Assembly: GCA_900753135.1 (NCBI GenBank)
Contig: CAADXZ010000203.1
Location: forward strand, 1 to 5,342
Length of the DNA stretch: 5,342 bases
From: Clostridia bacterium
GTDB taxonomy: Bacteria > Bacillota > Clostridia > TANB77 > UBA1234
Direction of reading: 5' to 3'
Every line of letters begins with the position of its first letter. Positions within the stretch are counted from its first letter, which is position 1. The translations under genes were made by a program, and so were the position numbers. The notes under the pieces are model-generated. The model ran no database searches, was not told where the DNA came from, and saw only the letters and a list, made by a program, of their open reading frames with translations. Positions 1 through 5,342 of this stretch are shown one piece after another.

Positions 1-9
1 GAAGTAGCG

Positions 10-36
10 AATTGATTTAAAAATATAAAATCAATT
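10..36. repeat. AT-rich perfect inverted repeat
   Basis: The arms AATTGATTT (10-18) and AAATCAATT (28-36) are perfect reverse complements of 9 bp around a 9-nt AT-only loop. Only a short, interrupted T-rich stretch follows, so it would be a weak terminator for a gene lying upstream of the window. An operator is another possibility. In such AT-rich DNA a repeat of this kind can also arise by chance. Confidence 0.35.
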
Positions 37-124
37 TTAAAACTTATTTCAGTATGTTGTGTTTAAATGACAGTTAAAGTATTAATATTTTTAAATAAAA
101 TTTTTAGCAATTAAAATAAGTATG

Positions 125-149
125 AAAGGAGGTAAGTCCAATGGTTTAA
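125..149 (+). promoter_or_regulatory. Strong ribosome binding site followed by a two-codon ORF
   Basis: AAAGGAGGT at 125-133 is a near-ideal Shine-Dalgarno sequence. An ATG at 141 follows at exactly the spacing used by the real gene downstream: AAAGGAGG, 8 nt, ATG occurs at both 125-143 and 203-221. Here the frame closes after one further codon (ATG GTT TAA). An ATG at 122 overlapping the site opens an 11-residue frame ending at 157, but it has no ribosome binding site of its own. The element may be a minimal leader ORF, the remnant of a lost gene start, or a ribosome-loading site that affects the downstream gene. The sequence does not decide between these. Confidence 0.5.
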
Positions 150-160
150 TGTCTTAATCG

Positions 161-189
161 TTGTTTCAACTGAAAATTATATTAATAAT
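161..189 (+). promoter_or_regulatory. Weak sigma-A-type promoter candidate
   Basis: TTGTTT (161-166) and AATAAT (184-189) are separated by 17 nt. They resemble the -35 and -10 consensus boxes and lie just upstream of the ribosome binding site at 203-212. A rival candidate further upstream is TTGTGT (57-62) with TATTAA (80-85), also 17 nt apart, which would place the 125-149 element inside the transcript. Random AT-rich DNA often gives such matches, so neither is secure. Confidence 0.3.
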
Positions 190-218
190 ATTTTAACATA
201 ACAAAGGAGGAACTCTTT

Positions 219-617
219 ATGAAACACAAGATAAGAAAAATAACAACAACAATGTTAGCTACAATATGTGCTTTTTCATCAGTTGCGGCTATAAGCGCTA
301 GCGCAGCTTCCAGTACAAGATATGCAGAAATGAGTAATGGTTATACAGTATCATCAACGGCTTCATATTCCGGTAACACAACTAGTGGAAAAGGAAGTGT
401 TACTAATGGCGGACCGTGTTCAATAAAGGTTTGGGTGTATGGATATTACAAATCCGGTAGTTATGTGAAGTTATCGTGCAATTCGTATGATAGCGTTGAT
501 AATAACAAGAGCCTTACGGTTACTACAAACGGTTATTATACTTTAGTAGGCTCAAAATGTATTTCTCAATTTGATAGTGCAACAACTGTATCTGCTACAG
601 TCGGCAAAACAGCATAA
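219..617 (+). CDS. Small Sec-secreted protein, possible bacteriocin-like or signalling protein
   Basis: The protein has 132 aa. Residues 1-29 form a Sec signal peptide: a basic start (MKHKIRK), a hydrophobic core at about 8-25, and a signal peptidase I site ASA|A after residue 29. The predicted mature protein is about 103 aa, rich in Ser, Thr, Gly and Tyr, with alternating polar and hydrophobic residues that suggest a small beta-sandwich. It has three cysteines (C67, C87, C114). No cell-wall anchor, membrane helix or catalytic motif is seen, so it is probably released. The start is fixed by AAAGGAGGAA at 203-212. The overall style recalls uncharacterised small secreted Clostridia proteins with a conserved internal Cys and G-Y-Y segments near the C-terminus. 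The gene order recalls lactococcin 972-type loci, although the characteristic family sequence is not clearly present. Coding and secretion are confident; function is inference. Confidence 0.85.
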   Translation: MKHKIRKITTTMLATICAFSSVAAISASAASSTRYAEMSNGYTVSSTASYSGNTTSGKGSVTNGGPCSIKVWVYGYYKSGSYVKLSCNSYDSVDNNKSLTVTTNGYYTLVGSKCISQFDSATTVSATVGKTA

Positions 618-623
618 GTTTGT

Positions 624-652
624 GAGCCCACCCGAATGTAGCGGGTGGGCTC
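624..652 (+). terminator. GC-rich hairpin without T-run (attenuator or mRNA stabiliser)
   Basis: GAGCCCACCCG (624-634) pairs perfectly with CGGGTGGGCTC (642-652). This gives an 11-bp stem with nine G-C pairs and a 7-nt loop. It begins 6 nt after the stop codon of the small secreted protein and ends directly before the ribosome binding site of the lipoprotein gene (GAGGTG, 654-659). No T-run follows, so full intrinsic termination is unlikely. Such structures commonly protect an upstream transcript from 3' decay or reduce read-through, giving more of the first product than of the later ones. The fold is seen directly; the effect is inferred. Confidence 0.75.
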
Positions 653-664
653 TGAGGTGTTTAT

Positions 665-1852
665 ATGAAAATTATGATTAAAAAATACACTGCATTTTTG
701 TTTCTGATTTCATTTGTTTTTTTGTGCGGATGTAATCAAAAAATGAGTATCGACAGTTCTGATACATATGTTCCTAATCAGGACAGTCAGGAGAATTTTA
801 TAAGGTACGGCAGTCAGCTCTATTTTGCAGATACTCATACGGGCATTTACTTTTTAAATTCAGATAACGGATTTTTGTATGTGATTGATAAGGAAACGCA
901 TAGTTGTCAACCTTTGTGCAATCGAAGTGATTGTATGCATGACAAAGAAACCTCGTTTGAGAAAAAGAAAGAGTGTACAGCATTTTTAAATACATATTTC
1001 AGAAGTCTTGTTTACTACAATGACTGCATTTATTTTCAATCGGTCGAGGATAAAACCGACAAAGACGGTGTAACTTATGAATTAAATGAAATTTGCAAAA
1101 TTTCAACTGACGGAACAAATCGTGAGGTTTTATATTCGACAAGGGATTATACAATTTGGGACTTTAAAATTCACAGAGGATATATTTATTTTGACGGAAG
1201 TAAAAAAGATAACGAAGGAGCGGCAGAAGGCAGTAATATGGCACTTTACAAGGTTTCTGCCGATGGTAAAGGAAACACAGATGAGTTACTGCCGTACTAT
1301 AAATACGATATACTTAATGGTATGAGTGTATGTGACACCAGATTCTACGGCAATCATCTTTTTTTATGGATAACAAAGCTTGACGGTACCAAGGAAAACA
1401 GCTACTTGATAAACTATGATTTACAGACCGATAAATGGGAAAATCTCAGTGAAAAGTTGGAAGTAAATATAAATTCAATGTTTACAATTTTCAATGATAA
1501 GCTTATTTTCGCAAACGGAAGTAAGGTGTATGAGTGCGGTTTTAACGGAGAAAATCAAAAGAAAATTCTTGATTGTTCTGATTTGATTGCAGGTTATCAA
1601 TACTACACTCCTTTTACAAATGACGGTGAAAATCTGATAATTTCAGCTGCTAATGATGATAATGAGGCTGATAAGTTGATTTTCTGTGATAAAAGCTATA
1701 AGGCAACTTTAAAGAAAATGCCGTTTGAATTTACTGCCGAAATAGGTTTTGACAGCAGTTGTTTTATTGATTACAACGAAGAAGAAAAAACACTTTATTA
1801 TATTGATAAAAATAACACAGAAAATGCCGATGAAATTTATACTTTTGAGTAA
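665..1852 (+). CDS. Cysteine-rich lipoprotein with beta-propeller-like repeats
   Basis: The protein has 395 aa. Residues 1-22 form a lipoprotein signal ending in the lipobox L-C-G-C, with Cys23 as the probable lipidated residue, so the protein should be anchored to the outer face of the membrane. The rest shows repeated short beta-strand motifs typical of propeller blades: QLYFAD (51-56), FLYVID (70-75), CIYFQS (121-126), GYIYFDG (172-178), HLFLWI (231-236), KLIFAN (279-284), NLIISA (323-328) and TLYYID (376-381). Linkers of the type 'K-I-S-T-D-G-T-N' (145-152) and 'K-V-S-A-D-G' (196-201) are also present. The style resembles DUF5050/WD40-like domains, a tentative assignment. A C-x4-C-x-H motif (C85, C90, H92) followed by C104 is a pattern I associate with related Clostridia propellers. 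Eleven cysteines follow Cys23. The ATG at 665 is chosen over the one at 674 because GAGGTG lies 5 nt upstream. The gene ends 11 bp before the permease gene, so it may be an accessory, sensing or substrate-contacting subunit of that transporter. No enzyme motif is seen. Confidence 0.8.
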   Translation: MKIMIKKYTAFLFLISFVFLCGCNQKMSIDSSDTYVPNQDSQENFIRYGSQLYFADTHTGIYFLNSDNGFLYVIDKETHSCQPLCNRSDCMHDKETSFEKKKECTAFLNTYFRSLVYYNDCIYFQSVEDKTDKDGVTYELNEICKISTDGTNREVLYSTRDYTIWDFKIHRGYIYFDGSKKDNEGAAEGSNMALYKVSADGKGNTDELLPYYKYDILNGMSVCDTRFYGNHLFLWITKLDGTKENSYLINYDLQTDKWENLSEKLEVNINSMFTIFNDKLIFANGSKVYECGFNGENQKKILDCSDLIAGYQYYTPFTNDGENLIISAANDDNEADKLIFCDKSYKATLKKMPFEFTAEIGFDSSCFIDYNEEEKTLYYIDKNNTENADEIYTFE

Positions 1853-1863
1853 CAGATGAATTT

Positions 1864-4257
1864 ATGAAACTCTTTATTTATGAACTGAAAAAGATACTTA
1901 ATAAAAAAATATTTTTTGTTTTTTTATTGCTCTGCCTTGCAATCAACGGCTTTTTATTATATTCATCGCAAAATACCGAAGAAAACAGCATTAGAATCAC
2001 TTATTCCAATGAGTATGCTAAAATGCTCAATAGTTATTCTTCAATGTCTTTGAATGACGCTGAAAAGCAGATTGACAATGAACTGCTTGCATATGAAATT
2101 TTTAGCAGACTTGAAAATCTTGCACAGACTGATAACGAGGAACTTATTGAAAATTACACATATGAACTTGATGAGTATCGAAAGAGTAATCCGGATGCGT
2201 ATCAAAAGGCTGTTGAAATGAGTGAAAAAGGCGGAGATAACTTTTGGAAAAACAGTTTTCTCTATGATATTTCGCAGCAGATTGAGTATATAAATTCCTA
2301 TCCGGATTTTATTGACAAAATGTATGACAGGGCAAAGGCGCAGTCGTCCTCTTCAATTTTTGGCGATAAAAATTCTTTTTCATATAAAAATCTTTACAAA
2401 ACATCCAACGATTATTCAGGGTTAAAAAACACCAAGCTAAGCCTTGTAAATTCTGATGCTTTTATTGCAACAACAGAATACAGCTTAACCGATATTTTTA
2501 TAATCGCCATTGTGTTTTTGCTTTGCGTTTATCTTTTTCAATATGAGCGTGAAAAAGGACTGTATTCGTTGGTACGATGTACAAAATTCGGCAGATTCAA
2601 AACTATAATTTCAAAATTCATGTTGCTTTTTGTACTGTCAGCTGTTGTATCAATATTATTCATTTTTTGCAATTTTATCATAAACACTTTCCTGTATGGC
2701 AGTACCGATTTAAGCGTAAATATTCAATCAATTTCCGAGTTTCGCAACTGTACCCTTACAGTTACAGCAGGTCAATTTTTGATTTTGTTTGCATTTGCAA
2801 AAATAATGGGGACTTTTGTTATTTCATCGTTTTTGGCTCTTGTATTTATTATCTTTTCAAGTTCTGCAACGATGTATCTTACAGGGCTCGTAATAATTGG
2901 TGCAGAGTATTTGCTCTATACCTTGATTGGACAGAACTCTTTTTTGAACCTTTTAAAGTACATTAATATTTTCTATATTCTTGACGGCGGGGAATTTTTT
3001 GGAAGTTATCTGAATCTTAATATTTTTTCAAATGCAGTAACTTCGATTCCGATTGCATTTGCCGTTTTTGGTACAGTATTTCTTTTGTGTACGGTGTTTT
3101 CCTGCATATTATTTTGCAAACGCAATCAACAGAAGACTGCCGGCATTTTTTCAAGACTGCTTGAAAAGTTTAAATCAAGATTTTTTACATTAAACGGCAG
3201 TACCGGCGTTTTTAAAGGCGAAGTTTTTAAATTTACTATTCAAAATAAAATGGCTGTTATGATTGTTTTGTTTGTGCTTTTTGCAATTATTTCATCGTTC
3301 GGAACGGTTCGTTACCCTTATTCAGAAAATTCGGATGCTGACTACAAAGCGTATATGGAATATCTTGAGGGTGACATAACTTCGGAAAAGGAAAACTATA
3401 TTTTGAAACAGCAAAATTATTTTAACAACTTGCAACAACGCATGGGCGAAATTGCTGAAAATAGTGAGCTTTCCGAAAATGCAAAACAGGCTATGTCCAA
3501 GTCGATTGAAAATATTTTAAACAGCAAAGGGATTGCATTTGAAAGAGTAATCGAACAATACAATCGACTCCTTGAACTAGATAAAAAGGGCATAGATGCA
3601 AAATTTATTGATGAAAACATCTATAAAAGTTTTGTTTCAAGTAAAACAAGGGAATGGAACGATTTTGCTTTGCTTTGCCTTGTTCTTGTGATAGGTGTTC
3701 CTTATGTATTTTCACCCGAGTATAAAAATGGTATGATCAACCTTATTCGTACTACTGAAAACGGTAAAACAAAACTGTTTTTTGGAAAAATAGTAGTGGA
3801 GTGTATATATTTGTTAATAGCATTTACAGCTCTGTATGTGCCGTATTTTGTAAGATTTATAAATACATACGGTGCGAACAGTTTGAATACGCCCTTAGTA
3901 TGTATTTTTGAAGATGTTCAAGAAACATCTTTTAGTGTGATAAATGCGGTAGTTGTCAATCTCATTTGTTACTTTTTGCTTGCAACAGCAGTAACATTTG
4001 TTATTACAGCAGTTTCAATTTTTACCCGTAGCAGTATGTTTACAATGGTGGTTTCAACTGTTTTAGTTATATTACCATTGCTTGCTTTGTATTCGATTGA
4101 AAATGTAAGAATAGGTTATTGGGTTGTAAATTCCCATATTATAGCTATCGTTATGACTTGCTTGCTGAGTATCTTAATTGCAATTGTCACACTTGAAATT
4201 TCTAAATTAAAATTTACCGAAACAAGAATATGGAGGCGAATAAATGCCAAAGCTTGA
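1864..4257 (+). CDS. ABC-2 type permease, two fused six-helix halves
   Basis: The 797-aa protein is about twice the usual ABC-2 permease length. Predicted membrane helices by eye: 16-34, 208-225, 251-276, 302-331, 335-356 and 390-418 in the first half; 463-480, 597-616, 641-665, 689-716, 725-743 and 757-777 in the second. Each half has a large, polar, helical extracytoplasmic loop between helices 1 and 2 (about 35-207 and 481-596). Residues 225-251 and 616-642, just after helix 2 of each half, align without gaps (F-x2-E-x3-G-x3-L-x-R-x-T-x2-G-x2-K-x4-K), showing an internal duplication. The predicted cytoplasmic starts E-L-K-K-I-L-N-K (7-14) and E-V-F-K (453-456) also correspond. One chain could therefore supply both transmembrane domains, with two copies of the separate ATPase. 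The N-terminus fits the family although no good ribosome binding site precedes it; translation may be coupled to the lipoprotein gene. The substrate is unknown; export or immunity is inferred from context. Confidence 0.88.
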   Translation: MKLFIYELKKILNKKIFFVFLLLCLAINGFLLYSSQNTEENSIRITYSNEYAKMLNSYSSMSLNDAEKQIDNELLAYEIFSRLENLAQTDNEELIENYTYELDEYRKSNPDAYQKAVEMSEKGGDNFWKNSFLYDISQQIEYINSYPDFIDKMYDRAKAQSSSSIFGDKNSFSYKNLYKTSNDYSGLKNTKLSLVNSDAFIATTEYSLTDIFIIAIVFLLCVYLFQYEREKGLYSLVRCTKFGRFKTIISKFMLLFVLSAVVSILFIFCNFIINTFLYGSTDLSVNIQSISEFRNCTLTVTAGQFLILFAFAKIMGTFVISSFLALVFIIFSSSATMYLTGLVIIGAEYLLYTLIGQNSFLNLLKYINIFYILDGGEFFGSYLNLNIFSNAVTSIPIAFAVFGTVFLLCTVFSCILFCKRNQQKTAGIFSRLLEKFKSRFFTLNGSTGVFKGEVFKFTIQNKMAVMIVLFVLFAIISSFGTVRYPYSENSDADYKAYMEYLEGDITSEKENYILKQQNYFNNLQQRMGEIAENSELSENAKQAMSKSIENILNSKGIAFERVIEQYNRLLELDKKGIDAKFIDENIYKSFVSSKTREWNDFALLCLVLVIGVPYVFSPEYKNGMINLIRTTENGKTKLFFGKIVVECIYLLIAFTALYVPYFVRFINTYGANSLNTPLVCIFEDVQETSFSVINAVVVNLICYFLLATAVTFVITAVSIFTRSSMFTMVVSTVLVILPLLALYSIENVRIGYWVVNSHIIAIVMTCLLSILIAIVTLEISKLKFTETRIWRRINAKA

Positions 4258-5122
4258 GGTTAAAGGTATTACAAAAGTCTATAAAAAAGGAGCGGTAAAA
4301 GCACTTGATGATTTTACCGTTACGCTTACTCCGGGTGTGTATGGACTTCTTGGTCCTAACGGTGCAGGTAAATCAACACTTATGAATATCATTACCGATA
4401 ATCTGAATTCAGATAAAGGTGAAGTGTTGTATGACGGAGAAAATATTAAAAAATTAGGTAAAAATTATCGGAGCGTTCTCGGTTATATGCCGCAGCAACA
4501 AGGTCTGTATGATGATTTTACTCTTAACCGATTTTTGTGGTATATGGCGGCATTAAAGGGATTAAAAAAGAAGGAGGCTAAGGAAAAAATAACCTCACTT
4601 CTTGAAACGGTTAATCTGACAGATGCCGCACATAAAAAGTTAGGCTCGTTTTCGGGCGGTATGAAGCAGAGAGCCTTGATTGCTCAGGCACTTTTGAATG
4701 ACCCGAAAATTTTGATTCTTGATGAACCGACTGCGGGCCTTGACCCAAAAGAGAGAATTCGTATCCGCAATTTTATAAGTGAAATTGCAGAAGATAAAAT
4801 CGTGCTCATTTCTACTCATGTTGTGTCCGATATTGAGTTCATTGCTAAAGAGATTATACTTCTAAAGCAGGGAAAACTTGTGTCACACGATACCTGCCAA
4901 AATCTTGTAAATGAAATTGCAAATAAGGTAGTTGAGACGGAAATCGAAAAAGAAGAATTAAAATATTTTCAGGATAATTACCGAGTTTCAAATCTCTGTC
5001 ATAATGATGATAAAATCGTAGTAAGATTAGTAACAGATAATCCCCCTGAAAATCATAAAATAACAATTGCAAACCCAACCCTTGAAGATTTGTACCTCTA
5101 TATTTTTGAACAAGGAATGTGA
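4244..5122 (+). CDS. ABC transporter ATP-binding protein
   Basis: This 292-aa ATPase should power the permease encoded just upstream. All nucleotide-binding motifs are intact: Walker A GPNGAGKST (37-45), Q-loop within MPQQQGLYDDFT (82-93), signature FSGGMKQR (136-143), Walker B ILILDEP (156-162) with catalytic E161, D-loop AGLD (164-167) and switch H192. The signature has SGGM in place of SGGQ, which is common in this subfamily. Residues from about 214 form a C-terminal extension ending in PTLEDLYLYIF (278-288), as in BcrA/CcmA-like drug and bacteriocin-immunity ATPases. There is no membrane segment. The start at 4244 is set by TGGAGG (4231-4236), 7 nt upstream and inside the end of the permease gene. 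The 14-bp overlap implies translational coupling and fixed stoichiometry. A terminator follows 12 bp after the stop codon. Family assignment is firm; the transported substrate is not determined. Confidence 0.96.
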   Translation: MPKLEVKGITKVYKKGAVKALDDFTVTLTPGVYGLLGPNGAGKSTLMNIITDNLNSDKGEVLYDGENIKKLGKNYRSVLGYMPQQQGLYDDFTLNRFLWYMAALKGLKKKEAKEKITSLLETVNLTDAAHKKLGSFSGGMKQRALIAQALLNDPKILILDEPTAGLDPKERIRIRNFISEIAEDKIVLISTHVVSDIEFIAKEIILLKQGKLVSHDTCQNLVNEIANKVVETEIEKEELKYFQDNYRVSNLCHNDDKIVVRLVTDNPPENHKITIANPTLEDLYLYIFEQGM

Positions 5123-5134
5123 TATTAAAATTAT

Positions 5135-5180
5135 TACCGACAAGTAATGGTGTTCTATGCTAATACTTGTCGGTATTTTT
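5135..5180 (+). terminator. Intrinsic terminator of the four-gene unit
   Basis: TACCGACAAGTA (5135-5146) pairs perfectly with TACTTGTCGGTA (5164-5175), giving a 12-bp stem with a 17-nt loop, followed at once by TTTTT (5176-5180). It starts 12 bp after the ATPase stop codon. Unlike the hairpin at 624-652, it has the T-run expected for factor-independent termination. Confidence 0.88.
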
Positions 5181-5238
5181 ATGCCCTTTTTACATGAAAT
5201 TGTAAGGATAAAACGGAATATAGATACAAAATAATCAG

Positions 5239-5267
5239 TTAACGCATAAAATAGCAATATATAATAT
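5239..5267 (+). promoter_or_regulatory. Promoter candidate for the downstream gene
   Basis: A perfect TATAAT lies at 5260-5265. The best -35 match is TTAACG (5239-5244), only 15 nt upstream of it, or 17 nt upstream of the overlapping TAATAT (5262-5267). It sits between the terminator at 5135-5180 and the ribosome binding site at 5286-5297, where a promoter for the next transcription unit is expected. The -10 box is convincing; the -35 box is weak. Confidence 0.45.
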
Positions 5268-5304
5268 TGTGTTAAAATTATGCGAAAAGGAGGGTGACAG
5301 CTCT

Positions 5305-5342
5305 ATGGAGCAATATATGCCGATAGTGTGGATAGGCTTTGC
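5305..5342 (+). CDS. Start of a membrane protein gene, possibly NfeD-like (partial)
   Basis: Only the first 12 complete codons are in the window, reading MEQYMPIVWIGF. A strong ribosome binding site, AAAGGAGGGTGA (5286-5297), precedes the ATG at 5305. The start (a short acidic-polar stretch, then Y-M-P-I-V-W and hydrophobic residues) resembles the N-terminus of short NfeD-family membrane proteins of Bacillota, which act with SPFH/flotillin proteins at the membrane. The match rests on very few residues and is tentative. The gene lies beyond the terminator, so it is probably not part of the ABC operon. Confidence 0.5.
   Translation, partial: MEQYMPIVWIGF

Noticed and set aside
67..114. Fifteen-residue ORF in the leader
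   Set aside because: No ribosome binding site precedes it, and short open frames of this kind are expected by chance in AT-rich DNA.
798..995. Minus-strand ORF of 65 aa inside the lipoprotein gene
   Set aside because: It lies wholly within a well-supported gene, has no convincing ribosome binding site, and its translation has no recognisable domain.
1086..1325. Plus-strand ORF of 79 aa in another frame of the lipoprotein gene
   Set aside because: It is an out-of-frame shadow with no ribosome binding site; the propeller-like reading of the main frame is far more protein-like.
2577..2966. Plus-strand ORF of 129 aa inside the permease gene
   Set aside because: It is a shadow frame over membrane helices, with a composition rich in Tyr, Phe and Cys that comes from shifted T-rich codons. 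It has no initiation site.
3417..3620. Minus-strand ORF of 67 aa inside the permease gene
   Set aside because: It is the antisense shadow of the second extracytoplasmic loop; no start signal or family features are seen.
1864..4257. Lactococcin 972-type immunity permease (seven-helix, FtsX-like)
   Set aside because: The 6+6 topology with repeated E-x3-G-x3-L-x-R-x-T segments after helix 2 fits a duplicated ABC-2 permease better. Only the locus layout is similar.
4854..5257. Two overlapping minus-strand ORFs (4854-5078 and 5027-5257) at the end of the ATPase gene
   Set aside because: They run antisense to the conserved ATPase C-terminus, and the second also crosses the terminator stem. Neither has a supporting start signal or domain.

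Overview
The window comes from an AT-rich, low-GC Gram-positive bacterium. The strong AAAGGAGG-type ribosome binding sites, the Sec signal peptide, the lipoprotein signal and the protein style point to Bacillota, most likely an anaerobic gut-type Clostridia (Ruminococcus/Oscillospiraceae-like). That placement is inference from sequence style; there is no rRNA or marker gene to confirm it.

Layout. Positions 1-218 are a non-coding leader with an AT-rich inverted repeat, a weak promoter candidate and a well-formed ribosome binding site that leads into an ORF of only two codons. Four same-strand genes follow: a small Sec-secreted protein of 132 aa (219-617), a beta-propeller-like lipoprotein of 395 aa (665-1852), an ABC-2 type permease of 797 aa made of two fused six-helix halves (1864-4257), and its ABC ATPase of 292 aa (4244-5122). 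A GC-rich hairpin without a T-run (624-652) separates the first gene from the other three. A classical intrinsic terminator (5135-5180) ends the unit. A separate promoter candidate and the first 12 complete codons of another gene, possibly NfeD-like, close the window.

How the genes may work together. The permease and ATPase overlap by 14 bp and clearly form one ABC transporter. The lipoprotein lies 11 bp upstream of the permease and would sit on the outer face of the same membrane. The 132-aa protein has its own Sec signal, so it does not need the ABC transporter to leave the cell. The order (small secreted protein, attenuating hairpin, membrane proteins, ATPase) resembles Sec-dependent bacteriocin loci such as lactococcin 972, where a dedicated ABC transporter accompanies the peptide and is proposed to give immunity. 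The working hypothesis is therefore a secreted antagonistic or signalling protein with a self-protection or export module. The sequence shows the architecture, not the activity; a cell-envelope maintenance role is also possible. No two-component regulator, transposase, tRNA, rRNA or CRISPR array is visible.
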